Assembly (NCBI GenBank): GCA_025361705.1
Contig: JANYJW010000028.1
Coordinates: 1-34,942, forward strand
DNA from: Gemmatimonas sp.
GTDB lineage: Bacteria; Gemmatimonadota; Gemmatimonadetes; Gemmatimonadales; Gemmatimonadaceae
DNA length: 34,942 nucleotides
Reading direction: 5' to 3'
In this document: one piece after another, positions 23,625 through 31,998 of the stretch
Layout: the number at the start of each line of letters is the position of its first letter
Numbering within the stretch: the stretch's first letter is position 1
The notes under the pieces: generated by a model
Told to the model about the DNA's origin: nothing
The model's input: only the letters and a program-made list of their open reading frames with translations
Database searches by the model: none
Translations under genes and position numbers: made by a program

Positions 23625-25256
23625 ATGACCCCCACTCCCGCCCTCACGCGCACCGCGCAGATTGCCCGCCTCGGCCAGCGGCGGTTCGACGTGCTCGTCA
23701 TTGGCGGAGGCATTACCGGGGCCGGCATCGCCCGGGACGCCGCACGGCGCGGCCTCGACGTGGCGCTGGTGGAGCGCGACGACTTTGCCAGCGGCACGTC
23801 CAGCCGCTCGTCACGACTCGTGCACGGCGGCGTGCGCTACCTCGAGCATGGGCACCTGCGCCTCGTCTTTGAATCGTGCCACGAACGGCGCGTCCTCCTG
23901 CGCCTCGCGCCGCATCTGGTGCGCCCGCTCCAGTTCACCTGGCCCGTGTACGAGGGGGCGCGCATCCCGCGCTGGAAGCTGCGCGCTGGATTGGCCCTCT
24001 ACGACCTCCTCGCGCTCTTCCGCAACGTCGCGCGGCACCACGGGCTCAGCGCCGACGAAATCGCAAACACCGAGCCAAGGCTCGCGCGCACGGCGCTGCT
24101 GGGCGGCGCGGCGTACTTCGACGCCGCCACCGACGACACACGACTCACCCTCGCCACGCTCCTCGACGCCACCGTGTCGGGTGCGACAGTGCTCAATCAC
24201 GCGGACGTCACGGGCCTTCGGCTCGCTAGTGAGCGCGTGCGCGGCGCCACGGTCACCGACCGGCTGGGGGGTCGCACCCTCGACGTCAGCGCGTCGTGCG
24301 TGGTAAACGCCACCGGCCCGTGGACCGACGGCGTGTGCCACATGGAAGACGAGGGCGCGCCCACCGCCGTGCTCGGCAGCAAGGGCGTGCACATTGCCGT
24401 GCCCGCATCGCGTGTCGGCAATCGCGGCGCCGTCACCCTGCTCGCCGGCGACGGGCGCGTGATGTTCGTGCTCCCGGCCGGCCCCTGCACCATCATCGGC
24501 ACCACCGAGACCGAGACCACCGAAACGCCCGACCAGGTGCGCGCCACGCGCGCCGACGTCGCGTACCTGCTCGCCTCGGCCAATCGCGCTTTTCCCGCAG
24601 CCGCGCTCACGCCGGATGACGTGGTGGCGGCCTGGGCCGGCATCCGGCCGCTCGCGGCCAAGGCGCATTCGGGCGACGCCAACTCCGCGTCACGCGAGCA
24701 CCTCATCGCGTCAGGCCCGCGCGGCGTGATCACCGTCACGGGCGGCAAGCTCACCACCTACCGCGTGGTGGCCCGCGACGTGGTCGACGTGGTCTTTCGC
24801 ACGCTCGGTCGACGCGCGGTGCGCGACCGCTCCGACGCGCTCCCGCTGGCGGGGGGCGACGTGCGCGATCTTCCGGCCGAGCTCGCCGCGGCGTGCGCGG
24901 CGACTGGCGCCGAAGACGTCGCCGGCTGGATGGTGCAGGCGTACGGCGGCGCCTGGCATCAGGTGTGGGCGCGCGTGCGCGACGACGACGCGCTCGGCGC
25001 GCGCCTCGTGAAGGGGCTGCCGTACATCGCGGCCGAGGTGCTGCACGCGGTGGAAGCCGAGATGGCGTGCACCATTGCCGATGTGCTCGTGCGACGCCTG
25101 CATCTCGCCTTCGAGACGCGCGACCATGGCGCGTCGGTGGCATCGCGTGTGGCCGAGCTGATGGCGCCCGCGCTGGGCTGGACCGACCGCGGCGTGGAGC
25201 AGGCGCTCACGGAGTACGCGTCGGACGTGCAGCGGCTGTTCGCCATCGATCCGTGA
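23625..25256 (+). CDS. glpD: Glycerol-3-phosphate dehydrogenase/oxidase
   Basis: 543 aa. FAD-binding Rossmann segment VLVIGGGITGAGIARD at about 23-38, then the GlpD signature RDDFASGTSSRSSRLVHGG interrupted by no gaps, and GGKLTTYR near 375. It oxidises sn-glycerol-3-phosphate to dihydroxyacetone phosphate at the membrane and passes electrons to quinone. No glycerol kinase or facilitator genes are near. Its TGA overlaps the GTG of the VirJ-like gene, so the two are made together. Confidence 0.94.
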   Translation: MTPTPALTRTAQIARLGQRRFDVLVIGGGITGAGIARDAARRGLDVALVERDDFASGTSSRSSRLVHGGVRYLEHGHLRLVFESCHERRVLLRLAPHLVRPLQFTWPVYEGARIPRWKLRAGLALYDLLALFRNVARHHGLSADEIANTEPRLARTALLGGAAYFDAATDDTRLTLATLLDATVSGATVLNHADVTGLRLASERVRGATVTDRLGGRTLDVSASCVVNATGPWTDGVCHMEDEGAPTAVLGSKGVHIAVPASRVGNRGAVTLLAGDGRVMFVLPAGPCTIIGTTETETTETPDQVRATRADVAYLLASANRAFPAAALTPDDVVAAWAGIRPLAAKAHSGDANSASREHLIASGPRGVITVTGGKLTTYRVVARDVVDVVFRTLGRRAVRDRSDALPLAGGDVRDLPAELAAACAATGAEDVAGWMVQAYGGAWHQVWARVRDDDALGARLVKGLPYIAAEVLHAVEAEMACTIADVLVRRLHLAFETRDHGASVASRVAELMAPALGWTDRGVEQALTEYASDVQRLFAIDP

Positions 25257-26005
25257 GTGGCGCACCCGTGACGCGGCTGGTCGTCGGCGCGGTGGCGCTG
25301 ACGGTGGCGCTGACGGTGGCGCTCTCGCCGGTGGCGCGGGCGGGGGCGCAGGATTCGGCGCGCGTCGCCGTGCCTTCGGTGTCCGACCTGCCATTGAAGG
25401 AGGTGCGCTCGACCGGCACGGGTGATGTCTTTGCCATCTTCCTCACCGGAGACGGCGGCTGGACCTCCCTCGAACGCGGCGTCGTGGCGCCACTCATCGC
25501 GGCGGACGTGCCCGTGGTCGGCTTCTCGCAACTGCGGTATCTGCTGCGCAAGCGAACGCCCGACCGCGTGGCCGCCGACCTCGGGCGCATCATCGCCGCG
25601 TATCGCGCCAAGTGGCATCGCCGTGCCGTCGTGGTCATCGGCTACTCGCGCGGCGCCGGCATCGTGCCCTTTGCCGTGCATCGCCTGCCGGCGACGCAGC
25701 GTGCGGCGGTCACGGCGGTGGTGCTCATTGGCGCCGAGCACACCGCCGGGTTTCACCTCGGACTGCGCGACCTGATCTTCAGCGGGCCATTTCGCGATGA
25801 GCTGCCCGTGATGCCCGAACTGCGCCAACTGGGGGCCACGACGCTCGTCTGCTTCTATGGCGACCGCGAAGCCGATACGCTCTGCCCCGAACTGGACGCA
25901 CCGGCCATCATGGTCAAGATGCCGGGCGGGCATCACTTCAGCGGTCGATACGGCGAGATCGGGACGCGGATCGTGGACGCGCTGGCGGCAGCGGGCAAGC
26001 CGTAG
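25253..26005 (+). CDS. Exported VirJ/AcvB-domain hydrolase
   Basis: 250 aa from a GTG overlapping the glpD stop. A signal peptide ends near RAGAQ (about 32); its core contains a 12-nt direct repeat (TVALTVAL). The VirJ pattern is clear: FLTGDGGWTSLERGV, VVGFSQLRYLLRKRTP, nucleophile elbow GYSRGA, CFYGDREADTLC and final GGHHFSGRYGEI. AcvB/VirJ of Agrobacterium and Rhizobium is periplasmic, and AcvB hydrolyses lysyl-phosphatidylglycerol. No type IV secretion genes occur here, so a lipid-related role is the better guess. Confidence 0.85.
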   Translation: MSGAPVTRLVVGAVALTVALTVALSPVARAGAQDSARVAVPSVSDLPLKEVRSTGTGDVFAIFLTGDGGWTSLERGVVAPLIAADVPVVGFSQLRYLLRKRTPDRVAADLGRIIAAYRAKWHRRAVVVIGYSRGAGIVPFAVHRLPATQRAAVTAVVLIGAEHTAGFHLGLRDLIFSGPFRDELPVMPELRQLGATTLVCFYGDREADTLCPELDAPAIMVKMPGGHHFSGRYGEIGTRIVDALAAAGKP

Positions 26006-26049
26006 TCACGCGCGCCGCACACCGGCGGCGCCACCCGCGCGCCCAGTGC

Positions 26050-26517
26050 TTACGTGTCGTGAATGGTGCTCAGCTCCACGATCTTCATCTTGCGCGTGCG
26101 CGCCGGGAGCTTGAGCAGCACCAGGTCGCCCACTTTCCCGCCCAGCAGCGAGCGGCCGATGGGCGACATCATGGTCACGTGCCCCTCGTCAAATTCATCG
26201 GAATCGCCGAACACCAGGTGGTAGGTCTCGGCCACCTTGGTATCCTGGCAGACCACCACCACGCGCGAACCCAGGCCCACCCGGTCGGTCGGGATCTGGC
26301 TTTCGTCGATGGACGACAGCTTGGAGAGGCGCGACGTGAGCTGGCCCAGGCGCGCCTGCACAAACTGCTGGCGCTCGAGCGCGGCCTTGTACTCGCTGTT
26401 TTCGCGCAGGTCGCCCATTTCCACCGCGCGGCGGATTTCCGCCGGCAGTATCACGTTGAGTTCGTGGCGGAGTTTTTCGGCTTCGCCGCCGAGCTTCAGT
26501 TTCAGGGCTTCGATCAT
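26050..26517 (-). CDS. greA: Transcription elongation factor GreA/GreB family
   Basis: 155 aa from ATG 26517 with GAGGGAG nine bases upstream; a longer in-frame start lies in the leader and is rejected. The N-terminal coiled coil carries GDLRENSEYKAALERQ at its tip, with the acidic residues that stimulate RNA polymerase backtracked-RNA cleavage. The C-terminal FKBP-like domain has SPIGRSLLGGKVGD. The leader holds a hairpin followed by a T-rich stretch, listed separately. Confidence 0.94.
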   Translation of the reverse strand: MIEALKLKLGGEAEKLRHELNVILPAEIRRAVEMGDLRENSEYKAALERQQFVQARLGQLTSRLSKLSSIDESQIPTDRVGLGSRVVVVCQDTKVAETYHLVFGDSDEFDEGHVTMMSPIGRSLLGGKVGDLVLLKLPARTRKMKIVELSTIHDT

Positions 26518-26549
26518 TGGGGGCCGCTCCCTCGGAAAGACAAAATGCC

Positions 26550-26577
26550 AGCGCCCGGCCGTGTGGGGCCGGGCGCT
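26550..26577 (-). promoter_or_regulatory. Hairpin in the greA leader (possible attenuator)
   Basis: On the minus strand AGCGCCCGGCC and GGCCGGGCGCT make a perfect 11-bp stem with a 6-nt loop. The transcript continues GGCATTTTGTCTTT, as in an intrinsic terminator. It lies about 33 nt before the greA ATG, downstream of the predicted promoter. Confidence 0.6.
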
Positions 26578-26605
26578 CGGCGCGTGCGCGTTAGCTGTTC
26601 CAAGA

Positions 26606-26634
26606 AGAGTAGGCGTTCCCGGCTCCCGAATCAA
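26606..26634 (-). promoter_or_regulatory. Predicted sigma-70-type promoter of greA
   Basis: TTGATT (26634-26629) and TACTCT (26611-26606) on the minus strand are separated by exactly 17 nt. Transcription would start near 26599 and give a leader of about 80 nt containing the hairpin. Confidence 0.5.
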
Positions 26635-26660
26635 TGCGGCGGGCCTGCTAGATTGGGCGC

Positions 26661-27443
26661 ATGCTCACCGTCCACTCCCATGGCGACGTGTCCGAACTGC
26701 GCTTCAGCACGTGGCGCAGCCGGTCCGTGGGCTTTGGCGTGAGCGCATTCGTGGTGCGCGGGGTGTTGGTGGACACTGGCTTTCCGGACTGTGCCGGTGA
26801 CCTTGCCAGGTACCTCCGGGCGTCACGTCCAGCGGGCTGCATTGTGACGCACTTTCACGAAGACCACGCCGGCGGTGTTGGCGCGGTGGTGCGCGCCGGT
26901 GTCCCGGTGTGGATGGATGCGCGCACCGCCCAGCGGGTGTGCGCGCCGGCGCCGGTGGGACCCTACCGGCGGTACACGTGGGGCTCGCCGGGGCCGGTTG
27001 GCGCCGTGGAGCCGTTCGCTCCGCCGCCGGCGCTGTCGTGCATTGCGACGCCCGGTCACGCGGACGACCATCACGTCGTGTGGGATGGAGCGACGGGCAC
27101 GGTCGTTGGCGGCGACCTGTTCATCGGCATTAAGGTGCGGGGCGCGCACCGCAACGAACGGCCGCGCGCGCTGGTGCGGTCGCTGCGGCAGTGCATTGCG
27201 TTGGCTCCCGTCCGACTGTTCGACGCGCACCGGGGTATCGTCGACGCGCCCATACCGCTGCTCGTCGCCAAGGTCGAGTGGATGGAGCGCACGCTCGACG
27301 CCATCGACGCACGCATTAAGCGTGGCGACGATGATGTGACGATCGCCCGGGCCATCCTCGGTAACGACTGGGTCACCCGCGTCTTCACGGCGGGGGACTA
27401 TTCGACGGAGAGCTTTGTGGCGGCGGTGCGATCGGAACCGTAG
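26661..27443 (+). CDS. MBL-fold metallo-hydrolase
   Basis: 260 aa. The metallo-beta-lactamase metal site is complete: THFHEDHAGG with His64, His66, Asp68 and His69, a further His in TPGHADDHHV (about 131-137) and the bridging Asp in GGDLF (about 154). A helical C-terminal part resembles that of glyoxalase II-like and other general MBL hydrolases. Substrate unknown. The ATG has no ribosome binding site; a possible -10 (TAGATT) ends six bases before it, so the message may be leaderless. Confidence 0.88.
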   Translation: MLTVHSHGDVSELRFSTWRSRSVGFGVSAFVVRGVLVDTGFPDCAGDLARYLRASRPAGCIVTHFHEDHAGGVGAVVRAGVPVWMDARTAQRVCAPAPVGPYRRYTWGSPGPVGAVEPFAPPPALSCIATPGHADDHHVVWDGATGTVVGGDLFIGIKVRGAHRNERPRALVRSLRQCIALAPVRLFDAHRGIVDAPIPLLVAKVEWMERTLDAIDARIKRGDDDVTIARAILGNDWVTRVFTAGDYSTESFVAAVRSEP

Positions 27444-27513
27444 GCCTGCGGGTGCTTGCGGCGGCGCGCCGATATGCGACATTCCGGAGCCATTTTTTTC
27501 TCGGAGCGGCACC

Positions 27514-28053
27514 TTGAAGAAGGTTTCCCTGCTTGCCGCTGTCGCGGGCCTGTCGCTGTCCGTCATGGGCAGTGCGCCGCCACGGCGCACGCACACGATG
27601 ATCGATGACGCGGCCATCGTGACGCGCTTCGAGGACCTGGTCAGTGCCGATCTCGACTGTGCGCAACTGGCCGTCGAGCGCGGCCACGGCAAGGACGTGC
27701 GCGACTTCGCCGGCGTCCTCGTGCGTGAGCACGGCATGGCGCGCCAACTGGTGCGCGACCTCGCCTCGCAGCTGCATATCACGCTGAAGCCGTCGTCCGA
27801 CAGCCCGCGCCGCGTGGCGCACGAGCAGGTCGTGAAGGCGCTCCGTGACCGGCAGGACGCCGCGTTCGACATTCTCTTCGTGCGCCACGAAGTCGAATAC
27901 CACAAGGAGATCGCGGACGTCATCACCAAGGAGTGGATGCCGGCGGCCAAGAACGAGGACCTCAGCGCCCTGCTGTCACAGGTCGGTCCGGCGTTCGAGG
28001 CACACGGCCAGATGGCGGCCGCCATCTGGCAGCGGCTGGCGCCGCCGCGCTAG
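27514..28053 (+). CDS. Exported DUF4142-like helical protein
   Basis: 179 aa from a TTG start with GGAG seven bases upstream (27503). A signal peptide (KKVSLLAAVAGLSLSVMGSA) is followed by an all-helical domain: DLDCAQLAVERGHGKDVRDFAG, then LVREHGMARQL, and a distal HEVEYHKEIADVI. This is the ferritin-like DUF4142 pattern. The function of the family is not established. It is 70 nt after the MBL hydrolase gene and converges on the deoxyhypusine-synthase-like gene with a 24-nt gap. Confidence 0.8.
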   Translation: MKKVSLLAAVAGLSLSVMGSAPPRRTHTMIDDAAIVTRFEDLVSADLDCAQLAVERGHGKDVRDFAGVLVREHGMARQLVRDLASQLHITLKPSSDSPRRVAHEQVVKALRDRQDAAFDILFVRHEVEYHKEIADVITKEWMPAAKNEDLSALLSQVGPAFEAHGQMAAAIWQRLAPPR

Positions 28054-28077
28054 CACCGCCGCGTCAGCGCCGCCGGT

Positions 28078-29304
28078 CTACCGGTTCGCCTTGTCGAACT
28101 CGGCCTGCAGCCTGGCCATGAGCACAGCGCGCTTGTCGTACAGCCGCTTGAGTGTGCGCGGCGTCCGCTTGGCCAGCGCGTAACTCGTGATCAGCGGCAG
28201 CGCGACGGTCGAGTCGAGGTAGCAGACCACCGCGTCGGGCAGACGATCGGGGTCGATCTTCCCCCAGCTCACCGCTTCGGCGGGCGTCGCGCCGCTCAGG
28301 CCGCCCGTGTCGGGCCGTGCGTCGGTGACCTGCAGAAAGTAGTCGTGCCCCTTTTCGTCGATCCCCAGCACTTCCTGGATCTGCGGCTCCGTCTGCAGCG
28401 CGAAATTCTTGGGGCTGCCGCCGCCCATGATGAGGATGGCACTGCGGCCGCCCGACCGCTTGGCGTGCAGCACGATGGCCGCCGTCTCGTTGACGTCGCG
28501 GCTGGGGTCGATGATGCACTGGTACCCCTCGAGTTGCAGCGCCGCCACGTTCATGCCGATGGAGCTGTCCCCCGGCGAGCTGGTGTACACCGGCACGCCG
28601 CAGGTGTACGCCGCACTTAGTAGCGATTTGTTACCAATTCCCAGTGCCCGCTCCCGCGCCGCGATGTACTTGCCGCACAGCCAGTGGAACTCGGCACTCG
28701 ACATCACCCGCTGGAACTCGGGCAACCGCAGCACCTGCCGGAAGAAGGCATCCGTGCTCAGCAGGACGTCGTAATCGAAGAAGATGTCGTAGATGCGCAC
28801 CACGCCCTGCTCGCGCAGCACGAGGTCGCTCGCCGTCGGCGAGCCGCGGTGCATGGCCAGCCCCAGCCCGAAGTGCGCGTCATGGTACAGGTTGGCGCCC
28901 GTGCTGATGATCCAGTCCACGAACCCGGCCTCGATGAGCGGAATCAGCGCGCTCATCCCCAGCCCCGCCGGCGTCAGCGCACCGGTGAGCGTGAGCCCCA
29001 CCGTCACGTCCTTCTGCAGCATCTTCTCGGCGTACAACTGGCACGCCTCGCGCAGCCGCCCGCTGTTGTACGCCTGGAACGTTCCCTCGATGAGCTGCAC
29101 CACGGTCTCGGTGCCATCGATGCGCCGCGGATCGATGCGCGCGCCACGCAACAACGGGTTCCGAGCCCGTGTCGCTGCCTTGGGCTTGGCGCCAGCGGCC
29201 TCGCGCCGCTCCGCGGCCTTCTTCTGCTTCGATTTGTCGCCCGCTGCCTTCGACGAGCCCCCATGCCGGGTCGTCGTGACGCTCTTGCGTTCCCGCTCTT
29301 TCAT
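28078..29304 (-). CDS. Deoxyhypusine synthase family protein
   Basis: 408 aa. A lysine-rich extension (1-50) precedes a deoxyhypusine-synthase fold with [35 protein letters not shown], the substrate segment [16 protein letters not shown] and the catalytic lysine in EAVSWGK (Lys349), equivalent to Lys329 of the human enzyme. Bacteria have no eIF5A; characterised bacterial relatives make polyamines such as homospermidine. The intact lysine supports real aminobutyl transfer. Its ATG overlaps the LOG gene stop (ATGA). A rare AT-rich motif lies inside it at 28617. Confidence 0.93.
   Translation of the reverse strand: MKERERKSVTTTRHGGSSKAAGDKSKQKKAAERREAAGAKPKAATRARNPLLRGARIDPRRIDGTETVVQLIEGTFQAYNSGRLREACQLYAEKMLQKDVTVGLTLTGALTPAGLGMSALIPLIEAGFVDWIISTGANLYHDAHFGLGLAMHRGSPTASDLVLREQGVVRIYDIFFDYDVLLSTDAFFRQVLRLPEFQRVMSSAEFHWLCGKYIAARERALGIGNKSLLSAAYTCGVPVYTSSPGDSSIGMNVAALQLEGYQCIIDPSRDVNETAAIVLHAKRSGGRSAILIMGGGSPKNFALQTEPQIQEVLGIDEKGHDYFLQVTDARPDTGGLSGATPAEAVSWGKIDPDRLPDAVVCYLDSTVALPLITSYALAKRTPRTLKRLYDKRAVLMARLQAEFDKANR
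28617..28637. other. AT-rich bipartite motif, copy 2 (inside the DHS-like gene)
   Basis: TTAGTAGCG (28617-28625), ATTT, GTTAC, C, AA. Matches copy 1 at 16 of 17 shared fixed positions with the same 4-nt spacer, same strand and same reading frame. On the coding strand it again uses CTA CTA. Confidence 0.5.
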
Positions 29305-30470
29305 TGCCTGCTCACTGGTCGAAGTTCACCCGACCGGCTGACGGTCTCGGCCAGCCGGGTCGCTTCCACTTCCCGTTGTGCCACCTGCGCCTTCCATGCC
29401 GCGCGCACCGCACTCGCGGCATCGTCCGTCTGGGCCGCCCACGCGGCTGTAATCGCTTCCGCCGCTTCGCGCGGATCGTCCGTGACGACCAGCAGGTCGA
29501 GGTCCCCGGGCGAGATCTTCTTTTCGCCCAGCACGCGGGACTGCATCCAGCGCACCAGCCCCGCCCAGTAGTGGGTGCCGAACAGCACCACCGGGAACTG
29601 GGAGATCTTGCCCGTCTGGATGAGCGTCACCGCCTCAAAGAGCTCGTCGAGCGTCCCGAAGCCGCCGGGAAAGATAACAAACCCGACGCTGTACTTGATG
29701 AACATCGTCTTGCGGACGAAGAAGTACCGGAAGTCCACCTGCGTGTCGACATACGGGTTGGCGCCCTGCTCAAACGGCAGCTCGATGTTGCATCCCACCG
29801 AGTGGCCGCCGCCCTCCTGCGCCCCCTTGTTGGCTGCTTCCATGATCCCCGGCCCGGCGCCGGTGATGATCGAGAACCCCTGCTGCGCCAGCAGCGTGGC
29901 GGTCTCCACCGCCGCCAGATACTGGGGATCGTCGGGCGCCGTGCGGGCCGAGCCGAAGAAGGTCACGCCTTTCTCGACCTTGGCCAGCTTGTCGAAGCCC
30001 TCGATGAACTCACCCATGATGCGCATGACGCGCCACGTGTCGGTGCGCGTGAAGTCATCGTGATGCTTGGGCGCGAAGCCCAGCAGCTTGGCGTCTTCGG
30101 TCAGCGTCGGCGTGGCGTCGCGAATGGAGTCGTCGATGTGGCGTGCGGTGGCAGCATGGACGATCGGCGCCCCGGGCGGCATCCGGCCGGCCGCGAGATG
30201 CCCCATGTGAAAACGCTCGCGCGTGCCGGCCAGCGACGCGTGCTCAGCCGTGCGGCGCAGAAGCGGATCGACCTTCTTGGAGCGCGCGCTGCGCCTCGAC
30301 TTCTTCGTCGGCGTCGACACCGGCTTGGTCGATGGCGTGGTCGCCGGCTTCTTGGCCGGCGTCTTGGCCGGCGTCTTGGCGGGCGTCTTGGCGGGCGTCT
30401 TGGCAGGCTTCTTGGCAGGCTTCTTCGTAGGTTTCGGCATGGTCGTCGTCGGCCGGGACTTCTGCGCCAT
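29301..30470 (-). CDS. LOG-family (TIGR00730) protein with a histone-like N-terminal tail
   Basis: 389 aa. Residues 1-66 are a Lys/Pro/Ala/Thr tail with repeated KTPA and KKPA units; the LOG domain follows from about 165: [21 protein letters not shown] and the signature PGGFGTLDE (268-276). LOG proteins hydrolyse nucleoside 5'-monophosphates, releasing the base (the cytokinin-activating step in plants). The basic tail could bind nucleic acid. It overlaps the DHS-like gene as ATGA, so the two products are probably made together. Confidence 0.92.
   Translation of the reverse strand: MAQKSRPTTTMPKPTKKPAKKPAKTPAKTPAKTPAKTPAKKPATTPSTKPVSTPTKKSRRSARSKKVDPLLRRTAEHASLAGTRERFHMGHLAAGRMPPGAPIVHAATARHIDDSIRDATPTLTEDAKLLGFAPKHHDDFTRTDTWRVMRIMGEFIEGFDKLAKVEKGVTFFGSARTAPDDPQYLAAVETATLLAQQGFSIITGAGPGIMEAANKGAQEGGGHSVGCNIELPFEQGANPYVDTQVDFRYFFVRKTMFIKYSVGFVIFPGGFGTLDELFEAVTLIQTGKISQFPVVLFGTHYWAGLVRWMQSRVLGEKKISPGDLDLLVVTDDPREAAEAITAAWAAQTDDAASAVRAAWKAQVAQREVEATRLAETVSRSGELRPVSRQ
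30351..30422 (-). repeat. 12-nt tandem repeat coding the basic tail
   Basis: Six 12-nt units (CTTGGCCGGCGT and close variants ending GGCGT or GGCTT on the plus strand) encode four-residue units KTPA/KKPA of the LOG protein. Unit number may vary between strains. Confidence 0.85.
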
Positions 30471-30529
30471 CGTGCGCGCCGCGGACGTTGCAGTTTACTT
30501 TCTGCCGTGACCTACCGCGACCCGTCCCC

Positions 30530-31939
30530 GTGAGCGTCGTCGTCCTCGTCGCCGACGGGGCCCGCCCCGATGCCCTGCGCAATGCCCTCGATGCGGGCGC
30601 CTTGCCGGCCCTCGCCCGACTGCGCGCCGAAGGGGGATTGCACACCGTCACGTCGGTCTTTCCGTCGGTCACGGGCCCCGCCTATGCCCCGTTCCTGATG
30701 GGGCTCTTTCCGGGCAGCGCGGGGCTTCCCGGCATCCGCTGGTGGGACCGGGCGCGTATCGCCACCCGCTGGCCGGACTACGCCCGCAGCTACGTGGGCG
30801 CCGAGGCGCGGCACGCCGACCGCGACCTCACCTCGGCGCACCGCACGCTCTTTGAGTTGGCCCCGTCATCGCTTGGCGCACTCACGCCCATTGGCCGCGG
30901 GCTCGCGCCGGCGCAGCGCATCGGGTACGGGGCGGCGTTTGGACTGCGCGCGGCGTGGACGCACTTTCGCGGTGACGTGCGCGGCTGGCTCATGATCGAC
31001 CGTGCCGTGGGCGAGGAAGTGGCGCATCGCATCCGCCGCGATCGCCCGGCGTTCGCTTTCTGCGCCCACCCGGGCATCGACAAGACGTCGCACGCCGTGG
31101 GCCATACGCACGCCGCCGTGCGCGATGCCATGCGCATTGTCGACGACACGGCCGCGCGTATCCGCGCCGACGCTGAGCGCGACGGCCGCTGGCGCGACCT
31201 GCACCTGTGGGTCGTGAGCGACCACGGGCATTCGCCCGTCGCCCACCACGAAGACCTCGCGGGCCTGCTTGCCTCGTGGGACCTCGGTGTGCTCGCGCAT
31301 CCGTGGATCTTTGGCCGCGGACGCGACTGCGCGGTGATGGTGAGCGGCAACGCGATGAGCCACGTGTATCTCGAGCTGCACCGCACGACACGGCCGTGGT
31401 GGCCGGCGCTGGCCGCGCGCTGGGACGCAGTGGCTGAGCGATTGCTGGCGCGCGATTCGGTGGATCTCCTTGCATTGCCGCATGCCCCCGACGCCTGCGA
31501 GGTGCGTGCACGAGACGCCCGGGGACGGGCCATGGTACACCGCGCTGGCAACCACTTTACCTACGAGCCGCTCGACGGCGGCGATCCGCTGGGGCTTGGC
31601 GGCCGCGTGGACGCCCACTCACTCGATGCTGCGCATGACGCGTGTGCGGGCTCCGACTATCCCGACGCGCTGGTGCAGCTGATGCAGCTCGCCGCGTCAT
31701 CGCGCGCAGGCGAGATGCTGCTCTCGGCCACGCGCGGATGGGATTTTCGCGCCAGGTGCGAGCCCATTCCACACGTCTCGTCGCACGGGGCGCTGCACCG
31801 CGAGCATATGGAGGTGCCGCTGCTGCTCAACCGGCCCGCCGGCCGCGTGCCGCGCCGCACCACCGATGTGATGCCGAGTGCTCTCGCGGCGCTCGGTCTG
31901 CCAATACCCGATGGACTGGACGGCGTGTCGTTCCTGTAG
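30530..31939 (+). CDS. Alkaline-phosphatase-superfamily phosphodiesterase
   Basis: 469 aa from GTG 30530; an in-frame TTG at 30488 adds a non-conserved leader. VLVADGARPDAL gives the first metal Asp, and SVTGPAYAPFLMG supplies the nucleophile Thr, as in nucleotide pyrophosphatase/phosphodiesterases. Further metal ligands are in HPGIDKTSHAVG and VVSDHGHSPV, and a late SSHGALHREHMEVPLL supplies the last His. No signal peptide is seen. The substrate is unknown. Repeat DNA begins directly after its TAG. Confidence 0.87.
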   Translation: MSVVVLVADGARPDALRNALDAGALPALARLRAEGGLHTVTSVFPSVTGPAYAPFLMGLFPGSAGLPGIRWWDRARIATRWPDYARSYVGAEARHADRDLTSAHRTLFELAPSSLGALTPIGRGLAPAQRIGYGAAFGLRAAWTHFRGDVRGWLMIDRAVGEEVAHRIRRDRPAFAFCAHPGIDKTSHAVGHTHAAVRDAMRIVDDTAARIRADAERDGRWRDLHLWVVSDHGHSPVAHHEDLAGLLASWDLGVLAHPWIFGRGRDCAVMVSGNAMSHVYLELHRTTRPWWPALAARWDAVAERLLARDSVDLLALPHAPDACEVRARDARGRAMVHRAGNHFTYEPLDGGDPLGLGGRVDAHSLDAAHDACAGSDYPDALVQLMQLAASSRAGEMLLSATRGWDFRARCEPIPHVSSHGALHREHMEVPLLLNRPAGRVPRRTTDVMPSALAALGLPIPDGLDGVSFL

Positions 31940-31998
31940 TCCGCCATCTGCCATCTGCCATCCGCCATCCGCCATCCGCCATCCGCCATCTGCCATCC
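31940..31998. repeat. Heptamer array filling a convergent intergenic gap, element E
   Basis: About eight units, CCATCTG twice, CCATCCG four times, then CCATCTG and CCATCCC. The array occupies the whole space between the phosphodiesterase stop (31939) and the acyltransferase stop (31999). For the acyltransferase its G-rich face directly follows the stop codon. Confidence 0.85.

Noticed and set aside
31940..31998. CRISPR-like direct repeats
   Set aside because: Units are 7 nt without spacers and no cas genes are present; it is a simple tandem array.
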